DNA of 26,640 bases from JBDTVS01 sp040007095 (GTDB lineage Bacteria; Acidobacteriota; Vicinamibacteria; Vicinamibacterales; CAVVIG01): the NCBI GenBank assembly GCA_040007095.1, contig JBDTVS010000050.1, positions 1 through 26,640 of the forward strand, written 5' to 3'. Positions within the stretch are counted from its first letter, which is position 1, and every line of letters starts with the position of its first letter. The translations under genes and the position numbers were made by a program. This document shows positions 24,218 through 26,640 of the stretch, one piece after another. The notes beneath the pieces were generated by a model, which was given only the letters and a program-made list of their open reading frames with translations, searched no databases and was not told where the DNA came from.

Positions 24218-25249
24218 CTATTTCTGTTCGGCGAACGTGTCCGCCACTTTCAGCGCGAGAGTGGCCGTGTTGGCGTGCGCGATGTTCGACGCCACGGCAA
24301 CGACGATCCGGTTGTCGCGGCGCGTCATCAGCGACATCACGCTTCCGCCTGCAAGCTCGCCGTTGACGCTGTCTGCATTCGTCGCCAGGGCAAAGCGGAC
24401 GAGATCGGACGGCGTGGAATAGAACGCCATTTTCCCCGCACAGCACGCCAGGTCGCGCATGTACATCAGTCGTCGTCCACTGCGGGGATCTGTGGTGAAG
24501 CCCTTCCAGAATGTTGCCGGCACGTAGAACGTCGCGCGATCGCCCGGCAATGGCTGCCGGGGGGCGCTGATACCAATCGGTCTGAGGATGAGGTCGTGGA
24601 CGGCCGTGAAGCCTGGGAAGTCCTCTTCCGGCTCCCCGGCATGATCCGGGCTCCACTCGGCCGCCGAATCCGTACCGGTGTTGGTCAGGCCGAGGGACAC
24701 GACCGCGCCCGGGCTGACCACCTGTGCTGCCGTGCCGATGTTGAATCGAGTATCGGGTGTGACGGGCGTATGCGTGACGACGTCCCTCCATCCGAACCCT
24801 TCGGCCCAGACAATTTTCCCGGGGCCGCCGCCGATGCCGACCGCGATCGAGACTCCCGGCAGGTTCTGCTCCATGATGGCCGCGCCCACCATCCGCCGCG
24901 CGCGATCGACGGCTGCCGCCAATTGTGGCGAGGGTGCCGACGCGCTGACCGAAGGCACACCCGGAGCTTGCGCGAAGAGAGGCGCCTCTATCTTGGTCGA
25001 ATGGATGAAGAATGCCGCGAACGCGGCAATGAGAGGGCCGACCGCCACTGCGGTGCGCCCGGCCCAGGTCGGCAGCCGGCTCCGCGCGGTCCTCACGCCG
25101 AAGAGGACGGCGGCAAGCATCAGCAGGAATCCGACGACGGCCCCGCCCGGCGGGTCTGAGCTTGCGACGTAAATGCCCATCGCCGCCATGGCCAGGGCCA
25201 GAGCGATGCGGGCGAATGCCTTCCCGGGGTTCGTCACAGACGATGTCAT
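24218..25249 (-). CDS. Membrane-anchored beta-lactamase-fold (serine hydrolase-like) protein, probably catalytically dead
   Basis: This 343-residue protein has three hydrophobic segments at about 11-30, 34-52 and 66-83. A C-terminal domain of the class C beta-lactamase/penicillin-binding type follows: 'NLPGVSIAVGIGGGPGKIVWAEGFGWRD' and 'TPVTPDTRFNIGTAAQ', and later 'PRQPLPGDRATFYVP' and 'CCAGKMAFYSTPSDLVRFALATN'. In active relatives the segment after 'TRFRIG' carries the SxxK nucleophile motif; here it is T173-A-A-Q176. The stretch that normally holds the YxN motif and the intervening helices is shortened. So it is either a pseudoenzyme or a decaying gene, although the frame is intact. The start ATG at 25249 lies 9 nt after GGAG; a TTG 15 nt upstream is less likely. 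Confidence 0.8.
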   Translation of the reverse strand: MTSSVTNPGKAFARIALALAMAAMGIYVASSDPPGGAVVGFLLMLAAVLFGVRTARSRLPTWAGRTAVAVGPLIAAFAAFFIHSTKIEAPLFAQAPGVPSVSASAPSPQLAAAVDRARRMVGAAIMEQNLPGVSIAVGIGGGPGKIVWAEGFGWRDVVTHTPVTPDTRFNIGTAAQVVSPGAVVSLGLTNTGTDSAAEWSPDHAGEPEEDFPGFTAVHDLILRPIGISAPRQPLPGDRATFYVPATFWKGFTTDPRSGRRLMYMRDLACCAGKMAFYSTPSDLVRFALATNADSVNGELAGGSVMSLMTRRDNRIVVAVASNIAHANTATLALKVADTFAEQK

Positions 25250-25623
25250 GTGCTCACACTCCAAAGACCGCTCTCGAGAAGCGCAGGTCGCAGGCGTTGT
25301 ATTGAGGCCGTGCGATCATACTTTAAGATACAAAGTACTCTGCGTCAAGGAGAATCGATGGCGTGGCCGGCGAGTAGTGCGGCGGCGGTTGTCGCCGGCG
25401 CGAGCCAGAGCGGCTTCTTCATCGCATCGTTTCGTGCGGAGTCGCGCCGCTCGAACCAATCGACCCATAGTAGATCCAAGATTTCGCCCCGCGGCGCGCG
25501 GCCATCAGGGGCATTGATCGCGCGAAGGAGGACTCAGCTGAAGGCCACCGTCACCGAAGAAGCGGTCGCTCACGAGATAGGCGCCTCCATACCCTTCTGC
25601 GGTCTAACTTTTGCGCGACACCT
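25250..25623. other. Intergenic region with an orphan start signal
   Basis: This 374-bp stretch lies between the serine hydrolase-like start and the lipocalin-like stop. It holds a PadR-type operator (25319-25337), then AAGGAG (25348-25353) and ATG (25358-25360), an excellent plus-strand translation start. The frame from that ATG runs to 25762, but it encodes no protein I recognise and overlaps the 3' end of the lipocalin-like gene on the other strand. It may be a leftover start region of a lost gene. Confidence 0.5.
25319..25337. promoter_or_regulatory. PadR-type operator palindrome
   Basis: TACTTTAAGATACAAAGTA has 6-bp arms (TACTTT/AAAGTA) with a 7-nt spacer. This matches the TACTTT...AAAGTA style of operators seen before PadR-family regulator genes and permease genes in Acidobacteriota. 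It stands out as AT-rich in a GC-rich setting. It lies 20 bp upstream of an ideal Shine-Dalgarno and ATG on the plus strand and 69 bp upstream of the minus-strand serine hydrolase-like gene. Confidence 0.6.
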
Positions 25624-26088
25624 CTACTTTGCGCGTTCCCAAATAATCTGGTTCGTTGCGCCGGTCGGCGTAAGAATCACTCGATCGCCCGCCCCGAACA
25701 CATATGCCCGCACGACATCGTCGCCGACCTGTCCTGGATTGACGTTGGCCTTGCGATGGTGAGTGATGGTGCGAAGGCTCTCGTCCACGGTGTACGTGCC
25801 GAAATACGCGAGGTACCCCGTGAGGGCCTCCTTTGCTTCTTCGGGTGTGGGCTGCACTCCGGCGTACTTCGGACGCGAGCGGTTGGGCATGACCTGCGCC
25901 GCCATGTTTCCTAGGCTGTCGTAGTACATCAGTCCCGTTGACACGTCGGAGACGAGTCGCCAGGTGCCGATGAACCGCTTCGCGTCCCCGCCGGCTGACG
26001 CAGCCTGGCCGCTGGCGCGGCGAGCGCCTACCTGCGTGATCAGGATGACGACGAGGGAAATCATGCCGAGTGCTCTGCTCGTTCGCAT
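25624..26088 (-). CDS. Secreted lipocalin-like domain protein
   Basis: This 154-residue protein has a Sec signal (MRTSRALGMISLVVILITQ..., cleavage near SGQA) followed by a lipocalin-like domain. Signatures are the opening 'FIGTWRLVSDVS', 'YYDSLGNMAAQVM', 'LTGYLAYFGTYTVDESLRTITHHRKANVNP' and the closing 'DRVILTPTGATNQIIWERAK'. This covers the whole of the short family domain. Such proteins probably bind small hydrophobic molecules, and no catalysis is expected. The ATG at 26088 is chosen because it follows GGAGGGCAGG directly and starts the signal peptide; the frame continues upstream to 26310 in unrelated sequence that overlaps the GrpB remnant. Confidence 0.88.
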   Translation of the reverse strand: MRTSRALGMISLVVILITQVGARRASGQAASAGGDAKRFIGTWRLVSDVSTGLMYYDSLGNMAAQVMPNRSRPKYAGVQPTPEEAKEALTGYLAYFGTYTVDESLRTITHHRKANVNPGQVGDDVVRAYVFGAGDRVILTPTGATNQIIWERAK

Positions 26089-26159
26089 CCTGCCCTCCAG
26101 CGTGTTCCGCGGCATGTTACCGGAAATGGCGTGACGCCCACTTCTTGCCCGGGACGTCG

Positions 26160-26366
26160 ACGTCCGTCCACCCGAGCCCGAGCGAGGATCTCCTCGATGA
26201 TGGCGGTCTTGGCGTCGGTGTAGTTCTGAACGAGTTGCCACTGTCTCTGAGCCAGGTCGCGCCTGGCACGAGCGGACAGATCCCGGTCGGCAGGATTGCT
26301 CCGCAGACAATCCCGGAACAGCCGCAGACGGCCGATCTCCGCGCAGCCGTCGGAGAAGACGTGGAG
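26160..26366 (-). pseudogene. 3' remnant of a GrpB-family (UPF0157) gene
   Basis: Reading minus strand from 26366, the translation gives 'LHVFSDGCAEIGRLRLFRDCLRSNP', then 'LAQRQWQLVQNYTDAKTAIIEEILARA'. This matches the C-terminal half of GrpB-family nucleotidyltransferase-like proteins (NLHVFS...E..R.L.FRDYLR...YT.AK...I..IL). The N-terminal part, with the HVGSTSVPG and D-x-D catalytic region, is absent. Upstream of 26366 the frame becomes unrelated sequence that overlaps the promoter region of the 39-residue gene. No start codon or ribosome site fits the remnant. The break point is placed by loss of similarity at about 26367. Confidence 0.7.
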
Positions 26367-26433
26367 TAGTCCCTTTTCTTGAATACGCGCGCGGGCGCCG
26401 CCTTGCGGGCCATAATGACCGAAAGGAGAGACC

Positions 26434-26553
26434 ATGGGAGACAAGGGCGGCAAGAAAGACAAGGAAAAGAGCAAGCTGCAGCAGTCAAAGAAACACGATC
26501 AGCAGGCCAGGGAGAAGCAGGCCAAGGCCCGGCCACAGACCAGCAGCAAGTGA
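26434..26553 (+). CDS. Small lysine/glutamine-rich protein (39 aa)
   Basis: The ATG at 26434 follows AAAGGAG (26422-26428) by 5 nt and opens a 39-codon frame starting MGDKGGKKDKEKSKLQQSKK and ending PQTSSK. It is highly charged and probably a single disordered or helical segment. Similar 'MGDKGxKKDKEK' small proteins are scattered across many bacteria as hypothetical proteins. Function is unknown; nucleic-acid binding is only a guess from the charge. CATAAT at 26411-26416 might be a -10 element, but no -35 fits. Confidence 0.75.
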   Translation: MGDKGGKKDKEKSKLQQSKKHDQQAREKQAKARPQTSSK

Positions 26554-26610
26554 CGGATCACAAACACGAGTCCGACGCGTGAAGCCGCAGCGTTGCAACG
26601 ACCTGCGCCT

Positions 26611-26638
26611 GACCGGTTCCGGCGGCGCGAACCGGGTC
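26611..26638 (+). terminator. Candidate hairpin after the 39-aa gene
   Basis: GACCGGTTC (26611-26619) can pair with GAACCGGGTC (26629-26638) with one bulged G, over a 9-nt loop. It lies 57 bp after the small gene's stop. The window ends 2 bp later, so a T-run cannot be checked. Confidence 0.4.
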
Positions 26639-26640
26639 AT

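Noticed and set aside
24167..25159. Plus-strand open frame opposite the serine hydrolase-like gene
   Set aside because: Arg/Asp-rich shadow composition with no motif; the minus strand has membrane segments and family blocks.
25358..25762. Plus-strand open frame after the strong Shine-Dalgarno
   Set aside because: No recognisable protein and it overlaps the lipocalin-like gene's 3' end by 139 nt; kept only as an orphan start signal.

Overview
The window reads as a high-GC chromosomal segment of an Acidobacteriota bacterium, most likely of the Vicinamibacteria type. This is an inference from content. The signs are an Oar-like TonB receptor with an N-terminal carboxypeptidase-regulatory domain, a seven-repeat FG-GAP/ASPIC-UnbV lipoprotein followed by a TPR lipoprotein, a secreted 'GKPDFSGVW' family protein, a PadR-type operator and an exported creatininase-like protein. 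No rRNA, tRNA, CRISPR array, integrase or insertion sequence was seen.

Left part (1-8470): two minus-strand genes form a small lipopeptide-type assembly line. The first is an acyl-CoA-ligase-like adenylation domain fused to a carrier domain (3639-5516). The second is a C-A-T-TE nonribosomal peptide synthetase (3505 down to the left edge). It is open across the whole stretch and is cut inside the thioesterase. Divergent from them are a 5'-nucleotidase-family lipoprotein (5713-7419) and a TauD/SyrP-like Fe(II)/2-oxoglutarate oxygenase (7571-8470) that could tailor the peptide.

Middle part (8528-17774): a secreted acidobacterial-type protein on the minus strand (8528-9358). Next a TonB-dependent receptor with a long, possibly structured leader (9740-12685), then a CRTAC1-like lipoprotein translationally coupled to a TPR lipoprotein (12894-16330). 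A convergent POT-family oligopeptide transporter follows (16431-17774). The receptor, the two lipoproteins and the peptide transporter suggest a nutrient-uptake neighbourhood.

Right part (18226-26640): an exported creatininase-fold protein with unusual metal-site residues. Then comes the most unusual block, a tightly packed three-gene cassette (19430-24042). It encodes an alpha/beta hydrolase with a GHSTG elbow, a caspase-fold protease with a His/Cys dyad, and a 711-residue protein of no family I recognise that starts with two beta-sandwich-like domains. The stop/start spacing is 1 nt and then a 14-nt overlap, so the three are almost certainly made together. This is the best candidate for an undescribed system, perhaps a proteolysis-triggered hydrolase effector module. 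After it lie a membrane-anchored beta-lactamase-fold protein that seems to have lost its SxxK motif, an orphan PadR-like operator with a strong Shine-Dalgarno but no convincing gene behind it, a secreted lipocalin-like protein, a 3' remnant of a GrpB-family gene and a 39-residue lysine-rich protein.
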